Shown here piece by piece: positions 20,260 to 28,214 of a stretch of 36,216 nucleotides of DNA; position 1 is the stretch's first letter, and each line of letters begins with the position of its first letter. The notes below the pieces were generated by a model that did no database searches, was not told the DNA's origin, and saw only the letters and a program-made list of their open reading frames with translations. The position numbers and the translations under genes were made by a program. Source of the DNA: a virus; IMG/VR virus record IMGVR_UViG_3300025151_000127, positions 1-36,216 of that record; one strand, written 5' to 3'.

Positions 20260-21012
20260 ATGAATGATCAAATTCCACAACCTGAGGTGCTATCAGAAGA
20301 GGAACAACTAGCACAACTATTAGAGCATCTCCCCGCTGAGTCAGATGTTTTTGTACAAGTCCCTTCCAAGGGGCTACCTTACTTTAACAAAATCTCACCT
20401 GTCCAAATTAGACCATTAACTTTTGCTGATGAGAAGGCTCTTAGCACAGGAACAAGAGCGCCTAAGTTTAACGCTGCTAATTATTTATTAGATAAGTGCG
20501 TTTTGAATGTTAAGATTGATCATCTCCTTATGATGGATAAGCTATTTCTTTTGCTTAAACTAAGGGAAATCTCTTACGGTAATGATTATAACATCAAAGT
20601 ATCCTGCAAGCATTGTAATTACGAAAACCAGTTAACTTTGGAGTTAAATAAGCTTTTGTGTAATTATGTTCCTGATGACATGGATTTTAAGAATAGAACG
20701 GTATATTTAGATAAAATCAAAAAAGATGCAACCATCTCTCTTCTTACTGTTTCAGATGAACTGTATTTAGATAAAGCAGATATCTATAGTAATCTATGGA
20801 GATTTGTTCATAAATTAGGAGACATTGATAATCAGGCTATTATTCAAAAAGCTATCAGTAAACTTCCTATCTCTGATGTGCATCAGTTAGTTAACGGTCT
20901 CACGTTATCTAATTACGGTATTCAGCCACAAATTAGATTTAACTGTGATTCTTGCACACAATCAAACCTCATCAATCTACCAATAGACGAAAATTTTTTC
21001 TCGGTGAACTAA
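20260..21012 (+). CDS. gp26: gp26-like baseplate hub assembly protein
   Basis: The 250-residue protein fits the T4 gp26-type hub family. Its N-terminal VFVQVPSKGLPYFNKISPVQIRPLTFADEKAL is the usual opening (positions 31-62), and SYGNDYNIKVSCKHCNYENQ has a CxxC pair that with a second pair (FNCDSCTQ) near the end forms a likely four-Cys zinc site. It is needed to build the central hub rather than being a main structural part. GAGG precedes the ATG. Near its 3' end AAATTTT (20991-20997) is in phase for -1 slippage into the next ORF; unshifted ribosomes end at 21012. Confidence 0.8.
   Translation: MNDQIPQPEVLSEEEQLAQLLEHLPAESDVFVQVPSKGLPYFNKISPVQIRPLTFADEKALSTGTRAPKFNAANYLLDKCVLNVKIDHLLMMDKLFLLLKLREISYGNDYNIKVSCKHCNYENQLTLELNKLLCNYVPDDMDFKNRTVYLDKIKKDATISLLTVSDELYLDKADIYSNLWRFVHKLGDIDNQAIIQKAISKLPISDVHQLVNGLTLSNYGIQPQIRFNCDSCTQSNLINLPIDENFFSVN
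20991..20997 (+). promoter_or_regulatory. Candidate -1 ribosomal frameshift site A_AAT_TTT
   Basis: The heptamer fits X_XXY_YYZ in the gp26 reading frame (GAA AAT TTT). Slippage by -1 opens the frame to 21194, adding 65 residues and giving a product of about 311. The continuing ORF has no ATG or good ribosome site. A small CTAAA/TTTAG stem lies about 11 nt downstream as a possible stimulator. Confidence 0.65.
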
Positions 21013-21194
21013 ATGGTGGTTTAGAATTAAAAAATTTGCTGCATGAAGCCTATATACTGGTGAAACATGTAGGTTTGTCCTACGGTGACGTTAAATCGCT
21101 ATCTAGGACAGAAAGATCTACATTTATACAACTTCTAAGCGAAGAAAACCAGAGAGAGCAAGATGCCATTAATAAACACAACCGAAGTAATTGA
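20997..21194 (+). CDS. Frameshift extension of gp26-like protein, tail-chaperone-like
   Basis: This segment is in the -1 frame relative to gp26 and is reached by slippage at AAATTTT. It encodes about 65 residues, including NLLHEAYILVKHVGLSYGDV, SLSRTERSTFIQLL and a charged helical end. Helical segments with S-Y-x-D-V and a following E-R-x-x-F recall the short downstream domains of frameshifted tail chaperones such as lambda GT and P2 E+E'. Independent start codons in this frame are only TTG, without ribosome sites. The end overlaps the next gene's start by 32 bp. If not a fusion, it could be a separate gp51-like protein. Confidence 0.6.
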   Translation, partial: FLGELNGGLELKNLLHEAYILVKHVGLSYGDVKSLSRTERSTFIQLLSEENQREQDAINKHNRSN

Positions 21195-22149
21195 TCGTAA
21201 CAGCAGACCGCAGGTTCAATCTAGGGTCATGCTTAGATCTTTTTTCTTAAATGATGGGCAGTACCAAGATCCTTATGCTATTAGTTCTGTCCATGTATTT
21301 AAGAGAAATGAAAATTTATCCCCCTCTACCGTATTAGACACATCTACGGAACTAGTGGCTTCTGGGTCAACCTCGGCAGCGGCAATGGTCTTTGGTCCAA
21401 GTGCAAACGGTGTCATAGGTGAGGATACCTCCTTCAATGAGAGTAATTACAAAGGGAATGTTTTTGCTTCGCCTCCATCTCTTGCGCCTTGCTCTGGAGC
21501 TAGTGGGATTTACAAGCTTGGGACAGGGGAGTTTGCAGTCGTACTGAATGGAATTTCAGGCTCCTCTTTGTCAGGTATTGATCAAAACGGAAATCCCATA
21601 AACAATACAGCATCACAAGCTACCAGGTACATTGATGTTTGGACAGTTAAGTTGACCGAAGGGAGCGATTGGAAGACTTATATTAATGAAGTAGAGTTAT
21701 TTGATAATACCTTCATGAGTATTACTGAGCCTCTCTTGCTTAGGGCTAAAAATACATTAGCTAATAGACAAGTTATAAATGGATCAAAAGTAGATCTAAA
21801 GATTGGAACAGAGATTACTGTTGAAAATAGAAACATAGACTCATCAGTAAAAAATATATTTAAGTCTGCATTAATTACTGACGCAAGTATTCAGGTCCAA
21901 AAGGTAAACGATGACCCAAATCTCCCAGGAAGATATGATGTTGTAGATACCACTGTTGATTATGTCACCTCTGACAACACTTTGATATACTCCTTTGATA
22001 CATCAAGTACATTACAGAGCGGAGACGGTCTTCCTACTTTCGAGTTTGATAAGCTTGGAGGAAAAAGAGGTACTTATGCGGTTAGGGTTTATTATACTAT
22101 GGTTTCTGAAAAAATAGTAAGTCCTTGGATGTATTTTATTGTTAAATAA
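21163..22149 (+). CDS. Tail-region structural protein (328 aa), unrecognised
   Basis: The protein starts MPLINTTEVIDRNSRPQVQS and has a polar, beta-rich composition with SVHVFKRNENLSPSTVLD and a C-terminal FEFDKLGGKRGTYAVRVYY strand pair. No signal or membrane segment is present. It follows the hub-assembly gene and precedes the 182-aa protein, and its style fits a tail or baseplate component. No known family was recognised. Confidence 0.6.
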   Translation: MPLINTTEVIDRNSRPQVQSRVMLRSFFLNDGQYQDPYAISSVHVFKRNENLSPSTVLDTSTELVASGSTSAAAMVFGPSANGVIGEDTSFNESNYKGNVFASPPSLAPCSGASGIYKLGTGEFAVVLNGISGSSLSGIDQNGNPINNTASQATRYIDVWTVKLTEGSDWKTYINEVELFDNTFMSITEPLLLRAKNTLANRQVINGSKVDLKIGTEITVENRNIDSSVKNIFKSALITDASIQVQKVNDDPNLPGRYDVVDTTVDYVTSDNTLIYSFDTSSTLQSGDGLPTFEFDKLGGKRGTYAVRVYYTMVSEKIVSPWMYFIVK

Positions 22150-22162
22150 GTTCTTAGTAGCC

Positions 22163-22170
22163 TATATAAT
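22163..22170 (+). promoter_or_regulatory. TATATAAT box upstream of 182-aa tail gene
   Basis: It lies in the 40-bp gap before 22190. If transcription starts about 7 nt beyond it, the mRNA would begin at or just before AGGA, putting the ribosome site at the extreme 5' end. Confidence 0.45.
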
Positions 22171-22189
22171 TTAAAGAGGACTTTAAATT
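22168..22189 (+). promoter_or_regulatory. Hairpin with AGGA loop abutting a start codon
   Basis: AATTTAAAG (22168-22176) and CTTTAAATT (22181-22189) form a perfect 9-bp stem with the tetraloop AGGA, the only ribosome-site candidate, and the ATG follows at once at 22190. It may be a translational operator, or simply overlap with the promoter box. Confidence 0.5.
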
Positions 22190-22738
22190 ATGACAATCCA
22201 ACGATACCCCCTAAATGCTACAACTAAATCCATTTACGGGACTGGTTCTACCGAATTTGCGACATCGGGATCCACTGATGCTAACACCACTGCTGAGTGG
22301 AGAGTTCATATACAAAATATTGAGGTTATGTACAAGCGTGTTACGCAGTACAAGACTTTGGATGGAACAGCAGATTTTAATTATCTTGATTGTAACTACA
22401 CTATTGACGCTTCAAGAGAGCACATTTTCTTGAACGCCTCCTCGGGTGACATGACTCAACTTCAAGTACTCGATTTACTTAGTGATTCCCATGTAGGGTC
22501 TTTAGGAAACAGTGGAATTATTAGGACAGCATTAGCTGGAGTTACTAGAAGAGAAGTGAGAATAGGTGACGAAGAGAGCAGGACTAGACAATCTGGAAAC
22601 TTGGTGGTTGGTAAGCAGCCAGGATTATATGTTTCGTCTTTAGACGTTTCTGCTAATACAAACTCTACTATCCTGGATATTCTAATTGGTGCAAAGGCTG
22701 GCTGTCCAGAGTTTGAAATAAATCTAGTAGACCTATAA
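22190..22738 (+). CDS. Tail structural protein (182 aa), possibly tube-like
   Basis: The 182-residue beta-rich protein includes AEWRVHIQNIEVMYKRVTQY and REVRIGDEESRTRQSG. Size (T4 tube gp19 is 163) and position in the tail cluster make a tube or completion protein possible, but I see no decisive motif. It has its own promoter-like box and an AGGA-loop hairpin at the start, which suggests individual control. It is convergent with the primase gene with 2 bp between stops. Confidence 0.55.
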   Translation: MTIQRYPLNATTKSIYGTGSTEFATSGSTDANTTAEWRVHIQNIEVMYKRVTQYKTLDGTADFNYLDCNYTIDASREHIFLNASSGDMTQLQVLDLLSDSHVGSLGNSGIIRTALAGVTRREVRIGDEESRTRQSGNLVVGKQPGLYVSSLDVSANTNSTILDILIGAKAGCPEFEINLVDL

Positions 22739-22740
22739 TC

Positions 22741-23742
22741 TCATAGGTTTCGTAAAGACTTATTATCAAAATTATACTCGTAGGTTTTTTCCATAAACCA
22801 TTCATATAAGTCTTCGTCGGCAATGTGAGCTTCATTCCAATCTTTATACCTGGAGGGAGGAGTACAGATTGAGAAAGTAGGCATCATGTATTGTTTTCTA
22901 AGACGCTCAAATTTCTCTACACCTTTTGTTCCTGCCTCATCATTATCGTAAGCCAGGATTACTCTTCCCTCAAACTCCCGTAGTGTTTGCATTTGAATTT
23001 CGGAGATTGTGCTACCCATTGTGCATGTGGCATTTAAGCCGTTTAAATTCAATGAGATCGCATCTGCGGGGCCTTCGCAAATACATAGGTGATCCTGCTC
23101 AAAGTCGAAGGGGTATAAAATATTGCTGGATTTTACGCCATTTTCTGAGTTAGGATTTAGGTACTTGGGTGTTAGGTCATGCATCAGGCTTCTAGCTTGA
23201 AAAAAGAAGATCTCACCCTCGTAATCTTTGAATGGGATGATTAGTCTCCCCCTGTATTTTCCAGAAGGGGCAACATAGTAAGGGGATTCAACAAACTCCT
23301 TACTGTTGAACATTTTTCTATCCATCAAAAACTTCCAAGCTCTTAAGACTAAGTGGTTTTCTGAATCATAGCTGTTAATGTTTACAGGTATAAATCCACT
23401 AGTGTCTAGTTTTTGATGTGTAATGTCCTGAGGGATAGCAGTAATTTTTTTATCTTCCCAAAGGTCCCACATCCCTGATTCGGCAGCCTGGAATAGCAGC
23501 TTAGACTCGGCTGATTTATACGATACCTCCTCTAGAATCGAATAAAGTTTTATGAAATTACCTCTCTGGTCAGTCTTAAAGCACTGCCAAAGACCTGACT
23601 CTAGATTAATGCTCATGTGCCTTTTGTAGTCATGCTCTATAAATAAAGAGGGGATCATAAGCTCCCGATTATTTGAAGATATACGGTAATCGCATTGCAA
23701 CTTCTCTAGAAGGTAGTCTTTAATATACTGAGGATTGAACAT
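22741..23742 (-). CDS. DnaG-type DNA primase with TOPRIM domain
   Basis: The 333-residue protein has TOPRIM motifs: CICEGPADAIS with Glu223, NATCTMGSTIS, and ILAYDNDEAG with Asp266 and Asp268, the metal-binding residues that synthesise RNA primers at the fork. GLWQCFKTDQRGNFIKLYSI (50-69) is the remnant of the zinc-ribbon region, apparently with too few Cys for a full zinc site. Length agrees with T4 gp61 (342). Its ATG directly abuts the ATG of the divergent Cas4-like gene (CATATG), so its promoter must lie inside that gene. Confidence 0.9.
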   Translation of the reverse strand: MFNPQYIKDYLLEKLQCDYRISSNNRELMIPSLFIEHDYKRHMSINLESGLWQCFKTDQRGNFIKLYSILEEVSYKSAESKLLFQAAESGMWDLWEDKKITAIPQDITHQKLDTSGFIPVNINSYDSENHLVLRAWKFLMDRKMFNSKEFVESPYYVAPSGKYRGRLIIPFKDYEGEIFFFQARSLMHDLTPKYLNPNSENGVKSSNILYPFDFEQDHLCICEGPADAISLNLNGLNATCTMGSTISEIQMQTLREFEGRVILAYDNDEAGTKGVEKFERLRKQYMMPTFSICTPPSRYKDWNEAHIADEDLYEWFMEKTYEYNFDNKSLRNL

Positions 23743-24513
23743 ATGTTTATAAATACAATTAGTAATTCGAAACGTGACACTTTTAAGCAGTGTAAACTTA
23801 AGTACCGCTACAGGTATGTAGATCGACTTGATGAGTACGACATATCAAACACCGATGCCCTGCATTTTGGTTCATATATTCACCAAATATTTGAGGACGG
23901 TGTTTCGGCTACCGACATAACGGAGCTAAACCAACTAGCTGAAACGCATAAGGACAGTTATAAGTTTGCAGAGGCATACAATAAAAAGATAGAGCCCTGC
24001 CTGAAGAACTTTTTACGTCTGAACGCCACCCTGCCAGAGGTTGGGATCGCAGAACTTCACTTTGATCTAGAAATATCTGAAGGGATAACTCTTAATGGGT
24101 TTATTGACCGAATAATCAAAGGAAAGGATGGGGGGTTCCTTGTTATCGACTACAAGACAGGAAAAAGAGAGAAGAATAAGGTTGAACTGTATCAAGACCC
24201 ACAACTTAAAGGATATGTGTACGCTGTCCATAAGCTGTACGACATACCTTTAAATAAGATTACTGCTGCTCATTACTACCCCATTAGCGATAATTTGGTT
24301 ACCGTGCAGTACACATCAAATCAAATCTATGCCCATATTAGATCAGTGGTTGATGATGTTTGGAAGATTAGAAAGTCTAAGAAAGACGATCTTGTTCCAA
24401 TGAGAAATCAGTATTGTAACTGGTGCTCATATAAATCACTGTGCCCTGAATTTACTGAGTCATGCCTCGTTAATCAACGACTAGACGAACTAAAGAAAGC
24501 TAAAGAGAATTAA
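23743..24513 (+). CDS. Cas4/RecB-like PD-(D/E)XK nuclease with Fe-S cluster
   Basis: This 256-residue protein carries Glu104, Asp122 (GFIDRI) and Asp136-Tyr-Lys138 (VIDYKTG), the nuclease core, and four Cys at 17, 225, 228 and 234, the arrangement of the 4Fe-4S staple in Cas4/AddB nucleases. It is probably a DNA exonuclease in phage replication or recombination; no CRISPR genes are present, so no adaptation role is implied. Similar stand-alone genes occur in T4-like aquatic phages. A TATAAATA octamer lies just inside its 5' end, probably by chance. Confidence 0.85.
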   Translation: MFINTISNSKRDTFKQCKLKYRYRYVDRLDEYDISNTDALHFGSYIHQIFEDGVSATDITELNQLAETHKDSYKFAEAYNKKIEPCLKNFLRLNATLPEVGIAELHFDLEISEGITLNGFIDRIIKGKDGGFLVIDYKTGKREKNKVELYQDPQLKGYVYAVHKLYDIPLNKITAAHYYPISDNLVTVQYTSNQIYAHIRSVVDDVWKIRKSKKDDLVPMRNQYCNWCSYKSLCPEFTESCLVNQRLDELKKAKEN

Positions 24514-24809
24514 CTCTTCTTTTTTAGTGTCCCTTGAATCAGCGGGAAGTAAATATCTATGTCTATAGCATTAAAAAAGTTATCGACTTGTTCTGTCGAG
24601 TATTTACACTTTTTAGTTAGATAATTATATAAAGTTTCTTTTTTAAGAACTTTTCTCTTTATTAATGAATTAAGTACTTTTAACTGAAAGTGCTTAATAA
24701 ATTTTGTACTAAACCTAAATCTCCATTTTTCAACAAATTCATTGCTTAAGGTAGTATTGATTAAATCAATAAAGTCTATGAATTCAATATCTGTATTACT
24801 ATCAATCAT
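24510..24809 (-). CDS. Small helical hypothetical protein (99 aa)
   Basis: The protein is acidic at its N-terminus (MIDSNTDIEFIDFIDLINTT) and then strongly basic and aromatic (EKWRFRFSTKFIKHFQLKV, RKVLKKETLYNYLTKKCKYS). It is all-helical in appearance and has no membrane segment. It overlaps the end of the Cas4-like gene by 4 bp and is divergent from the next gene with 27 bp between starts. A DNA- or polymerase-binding accessory role is possible from composition and neighbours, but unproven. Confidence 0.55.
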   Translation of the reverse strand: MIDSNTDIEFIDFIDLINTTLSNEFVEKWRFRFSTKFIKHFQLKVLNSLIKRKVLKKETLYNYLTKKCKYSTEQVDNFFNAIDIDIYFPLIQGTLKKKS

Positions 24810-24822
24810 TATTAATATTTAT

Positions 24823-24830
24823 TATATAAT
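24823..24830 (+). promoter_or_regulatory. TATATAAT box 6 nt before the 199-aa tail gene
   Basis: The 27-bp gap between divergent genes holds this box. Its 6-nt distance to the ATG matches the leaderless layout at 152-1454, though without a -35 match. No ribosome site is visible before the ATG. Confidence 0.5.
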
Positions 24831-24836
24831 ACTCCC

Positions 24837-25436
24837 ATGACTGGATTTCTACAACAAAAAAGTGAAGAAAATTTTAATATCGAATCTGCCGTAGCAGGGT
24901 TGATACGTTCTTACTATGGACAACGACAAGATAGGGGAGAAATTGACGATGATTGGTTGGAAATTAGCGAACAAGATGATGATACGGACTCTACTGACGA
25001 AATAGTGCAGAAATTCACCCAGACTGTAAGTAAAAGCCCTACTAACATTACCGCAGGATCAGTTCTAGCATTTGATTATATCTCCTTGAAGGGAGTAAGA
25101 AAGTCTTATTTTGTGGTTGTAGTGGCAACAAAAAAAGGTAATGGAATGTATTCTAACATGAATACACGCAGAACTCTTATGACCAGTTTTTTAATTGATT
25201 CTGGGACAAACCTAGATACATTAGCAATAGTTATGGATGTTATCAACTCTGAAAAAATTAAAAACACTAGGAAAAGCTACAAAGGCTTAGTTAATCCATA
25301 TACAAATAGAGCATTAAGGCGAAAAACAGGGATATCTCAAGAAGGCATGGCAGCATTATTTTCAACAACGCAATTTAGGACATTTGCAGTAGATGTTGGA
25401 TTAACGTCCGTTTACAGGATTAACTTAGATGGCTGA
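24837..25436 (+). CDS. Tail protein upstream of tape measure (199 aa)
   Basis: The family is not recognised. The N-terminal third is acidic (EIDDDWLEISEQDDDTDSTDE), the middle is a beta-like segment (SYFVVVVATKKGNGMYSN), and the C-terminal part is basic (NRALRRKTGISQEG). The gene overlaps the tape-measure start by 8 bp. Position suggests a tail-completion or tube-associated protein. Confidence 0.6.
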   Translation: MTGFLQQKSEENFNIESAVAGLIRSYYGQRQDRGEIDDDWLEISEQDDDTDSTDEIVQKFTQTVSKSPTNITAGSVLAFDYISLKGVRKSYFVVVVATKKGNGMYSNMNTRRTLMTSFLIDSGTNLDTLAIVMDVINSEKIKNTRKSYKGLVNPYTNRALRRKTGISQEGMAALFSTTQFRTFAVDVGLTSVYRINLDG

Positions 25437-26985
25437 TCCAGATTACGGTTCTCGTCGAAGAGGCGACAGGCTTCAAACTCTAGAGGAGCAGTACAACCTC
25501 CAGTTATCAATTACTTCTAAGCTTGAACGATCTTTAGGTCCCTTAAAAGATCTTCCTTTTGCTGTAGTTGGATTAAACAAAGTTTCGCAGGCTATCGTAC
25601 AGGCCATGGGCGAAATAATCAAGTTCAACAGGGAAGGTTTAAAATTTAATAGGACTTTCAACGAAGCATTATCCTTTGCGGGGGATAGAATCGAAGGTCT
25701 CCCTGGTGGCCTTTTTACTTCCATGCGGAGTTTGTTCGCCTTCCAGTCTGCTGGTTTGATGGATAGTAGTCGCTCTGCGCTTAATCTAGCCAATAAAATG
25801 GATATCACGGGCCAGAATACGGCTGGGTTAATAAAACTAAACCAAAAATTGATCACTCAAGGCCTTCTTTCAAGTCGGCAGAGAGCAACATTTAATGAAT
25901 CCCTAGATAACCTTAGTATGAGGTTTAATGTATCCACAGAACTACTGATAGGTTCTCTGGATAATTTAGGAAAATCGCTGCCTCTCCTAGGTTTAACTGG
26001 GAGTATGCAGACCACACAAGCCATAAAAGAGTTAACGGCTCAGTTCCCTGCTTTGGGTGATAACATTTCAACCTTTGTTGATATGTTGCTAAAGTCTAAC
26101 ATTGGAGATTTAGCCCGTCTTGGTATTGATGATGATGTAGCTAAGTTATTTACTGGGGCAGGTGCAACACCTTCTGATATCCTTTCGATAATACAGCAAA
26201 CTCAAAGAGGAGCCGCTCAGTTTGGGGACTTTAAAGATCTTGGTAGTATTGTTGAATTACAACAATTGCAAAACTTGGCGGGACCAGCAGGTATGCTAGG
26301 GACACAGTTGCAAGCCGCATTAGAGAATGCTAAACCTAGCCCTGCACAAGAATCACTTTCAAAGATTTTTACTGATGTAGCAACATCTCTAAAGACTACT
26401 TTTGAGCCTTTTGTTAGAACTATAGGGGATTTTCTATTACCTTTAGTTTCTGGTTTTGGCTCAATAGTTGCTGCGCTTGATTCCTTTGGAGCATTAACAA
26501 CAGTGCTAAAGGTTACCATGGTAACTCTTGTAGGAAAAATGGCAATTCAGACAACGGCTACTCTTCTAAACACTGCTGCACTTATAAAAAGTTCGATTGC
26601 TGACAGTCTCAAGTTCGCGGGGATATTTGGCATGGGCGGGTTATTTTTAAGTATTCTCCCAGCGATTGCTCCACTTTTATTGGGATTGGGCATCGTAGCA
26701 CTATTAACTAAATTAGGTGATTCCACAGAAAAACTTGCAACAGCAGAAGAATTAAGAGCCAAAGCTGACCTTAGAGGAATTGACGATAATGAAAAAGCAC
26801 TATCCAGATTTGAAGCTGTTACAGCAGCTTTGATTGGTGATTTTATTCAGAGCCAGAGCATGGCTGATTCCATTGCAGTGGCATCCACAGATGCTCAAAT
26901 TGAAAGACTTGATACTTTAGCCGCTGTATTTGATTCAAAAATAGATGAGCTAATAGGGACTGAGGGAGGCGTAACATTCGCATAA
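25429..26985 (+). CDS. Tape measure protein, gp29-like
   Basis: The 518-residue protein begins with a charged coiled-coil region (RRGDRLQTLEEQYNLQLS) and has a long helical body, then a hydrophobic segment with predicted membrane helices (about 350-435, including LPAIAPLLLGLGIVALLTKL). Such proteins set tail length and help DNA cross the cell envelope. Length is close to T4 gp29 (590), so the tail is probably of similar or slightly shorter length. It is followed by the tube-cap and baseplate genes, in the order expected of the family. Confidence 0.75.
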   Translation: MADPDYGSRRRGDRLQTLEEQYNLQLSITSKLERSLGPLKDLPFAVVGLNKVSQAIVQAMGEIIKFNREGLKFNRTFNEALSFAGDRIEGLPGGLFTSMRSLFAFQSAGLMDSSRSALNLANKMDITGQNTAGLIKLNQKLITQGLLSSRQRATFNESLDNLSMRFNVSTELLIGSLDNLGKSLPLLGLTGSMQTTQAIKELTAQFPALGDNISTFVDMLLKSNIGDLARLGIDDDVAKLFTGAGATPSDILSIIQQTQRGAAQFGDFKDLGSIVELQQLQNLAGPAGMLGTQLQAALENAKPSPAQESLSKIFTDVATSLKTTFEPFVRTIGDFLLPLVSGFGSIVAALDSFGALTTVLKVTMVTLVGKMAIQTTATLLNTAALIKSSIADSLKFAGIFGMGGLFLSILPAIAPLLLGLGIVALLTKLGDSTEKLATAEELRAKADLRGIDDNEKALSRFEAVTAALIGDFIQSQSMADSIAVASTDAQIERLDTLAAVFDSKIDELIGTEGGVTFA

Positions 26986-26989
26986 TATT

Positions 26990-27919
26990 ATGGCAGGACT
27001 ACCAACACACGTTAATCAAAAATTAGAAGATAGATCAAGACTATTGTTCGTTTTTCCTCAAGCAGCAGGAAAAGACCCTATAATACGAATTTGCCCTTTC
27101 TTTGAAAACCCAACCATTACTGAAAGAAGAAATTCAAACCTTGTAAAATACGATGTTTTGGGAAGATCAGGTAATGTTTTTGGATACACTGGATCTAAGT
27201 CTCGAAAACTAGACGTTGAGTTTAACATTACTCTTCCACAAGTTTTGCATTTTGCGTCCCAAAACTTCTCAACTGAGAAAATTACACAAGAAACCGATGA
27301 TTCAAAACGAGATCAGTTTTTTGAAGATTTAGACACTCAAACTGATGCGGCGATCATAGCGACCAAATGGCAAAAAAAGAGACAGGAATTTTTAAAAGTG
27401 TTAAACAATGGCGTTGATCCTTTTATTCCTGGAGACCCTGATCCAGAGCCTCTTCCTGATGATACCTCTGATCTTCAGTTTGCTGCTCAAATGAATAACG
27501 GCTACGCAGCATCTCATCTCTACGCACAGGCTGTAGAGATTATTATGTTTTGGATTGGTTTGATCAGGTCTTCTACTATGAATAATTCTCAGAACCCCAC
27601 TCTAGGCCCTCCAATAATAAAATTAAGACACGGGTTGTTGTTTGATCGCATTTCAACTATTGCGGATAATTATTCAATAGATATCGTAGAGGCAGCAGGG
27701 TACGACAATGCCTCCTTATTACCTAGAAGAATAAAAGTTAAGTTAAGTCTTTTCGAAATACAAAAGAACCCTAATAATGTTCCTGGGGATCCAGAGGAGA
27801 CCATTTACGGATGGGAGCGCAATGTTGATAATAAGTACCTTAAGAGATTAACACAAGGGGACGGAGCAGACCTTGATTTCGCTGGTGGTGGAGTTTGGAG
27901 TAACAGTTATGGCAAATAA
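26990..27919 (+). CDS. Tail tube/baseplate junction protein, gp48/gp54-like
   Basis: This 309-residue protein has RICPFFENPTITERRNSNLV and a following YDVLGRSGNVFGYTGSKSRK block, the opening of proteins that start tail tube polymerisation on the baseplate. It lies between the tape measure and gp53, as expected. The second half includes ATKWQKKRQEFLKVLNNG and a final beta region. The choice between gp48 and gp54 cannot be made here. Its stop lies in the overlap with gp53. Confidence 0.65.
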   Translation: MAGLPTHVNQKLEDRSRLLFVFPQAAGKDPIIRICPFFENPTITERRNSNLVKYDVLGRSGNVFGYTGSKSRKLDVEFNITLPQVLHFASQNFSTEKITQETDDSKRDQFFEDLDTQTDAAIIATKWQKKRQEFLKVLNNGVDPFIPGDPDPEPLPDDTSDLQFAAQMNNGYAASHLYAQAVEIIMFWIGLIRSSTMNNSQNPTLGPPIIKLRHGLLFDRISTIADNYSIDIVEAAGYDNASLLPRRIKVKLSLFEIQKNPNNVPGDPEETIYGWERNVDNKYLKRLTQGDGADLDFAGGGVWSNSYGK

Positions 27920-28214
27920 AACAAATGCAAGTTATACACGATACTCTTATGGAGTAAACTATTTAAATCATAAGGGCACAATTACCACAACGTCTGTAGG
28001 ATCAGAGTACGATAACTTTTTAGTATCTTTAAACGGATTAGAATCAAGACAAGGCAGAGTTCCTAAATTTGCCGCTTATCGTCCAGACAACATAGCAAAC
28101 CTTTTTTACGGAAGTCCAGGTTATTGGTGGTATGCCTTACAATATAATTCTTATTTTGATCCTTTTGAAGCTTTAAAACCAGGGGATTATATTAAAATTC
28201 CAGAGATGTCATGA
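27909..28214 (+). CDS. gp53: Baseplate wedge protein gp53-like
   Basis: The 101-residue protein is smaller than T4 gp53 (196) but has its C-terminal core: YRPDNIANLFYGSPGYWWYA, then NSYFDPFEALKPGDYIKIPE. These match the compact gp53 modules with LysM-like fold that tie wedges to the hub. The ATG at 27909 is chosen over a start 36 nt upstream, which would lie within the preceding gene. It overlaps both neighbours slightly. Confidence 0.8.
   Translation: MANKTNASYTRYSYGVNYLNHKGTITTTSVGSEYDNFLVSLNGLESRQGRVPKFAAYRPDNIANLFYGSPGYWWYALQYNSYFDPFEALKPGDYIKIPEMS

Noticed and set aside
20952-20996. TTG start for the ORF after gp26
   Set aside because: No ribosome site precedes it and it would lie deep inside gp26; a -1 frameshift at AAATTTT explains the ORF better.
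23748-23755. Exact TATAAATA octamer just inside the Cas4-like gene
   Set aside because: A transcript from here would start inside the gene without a good new ATG; probably chance in AT-rich DNA.
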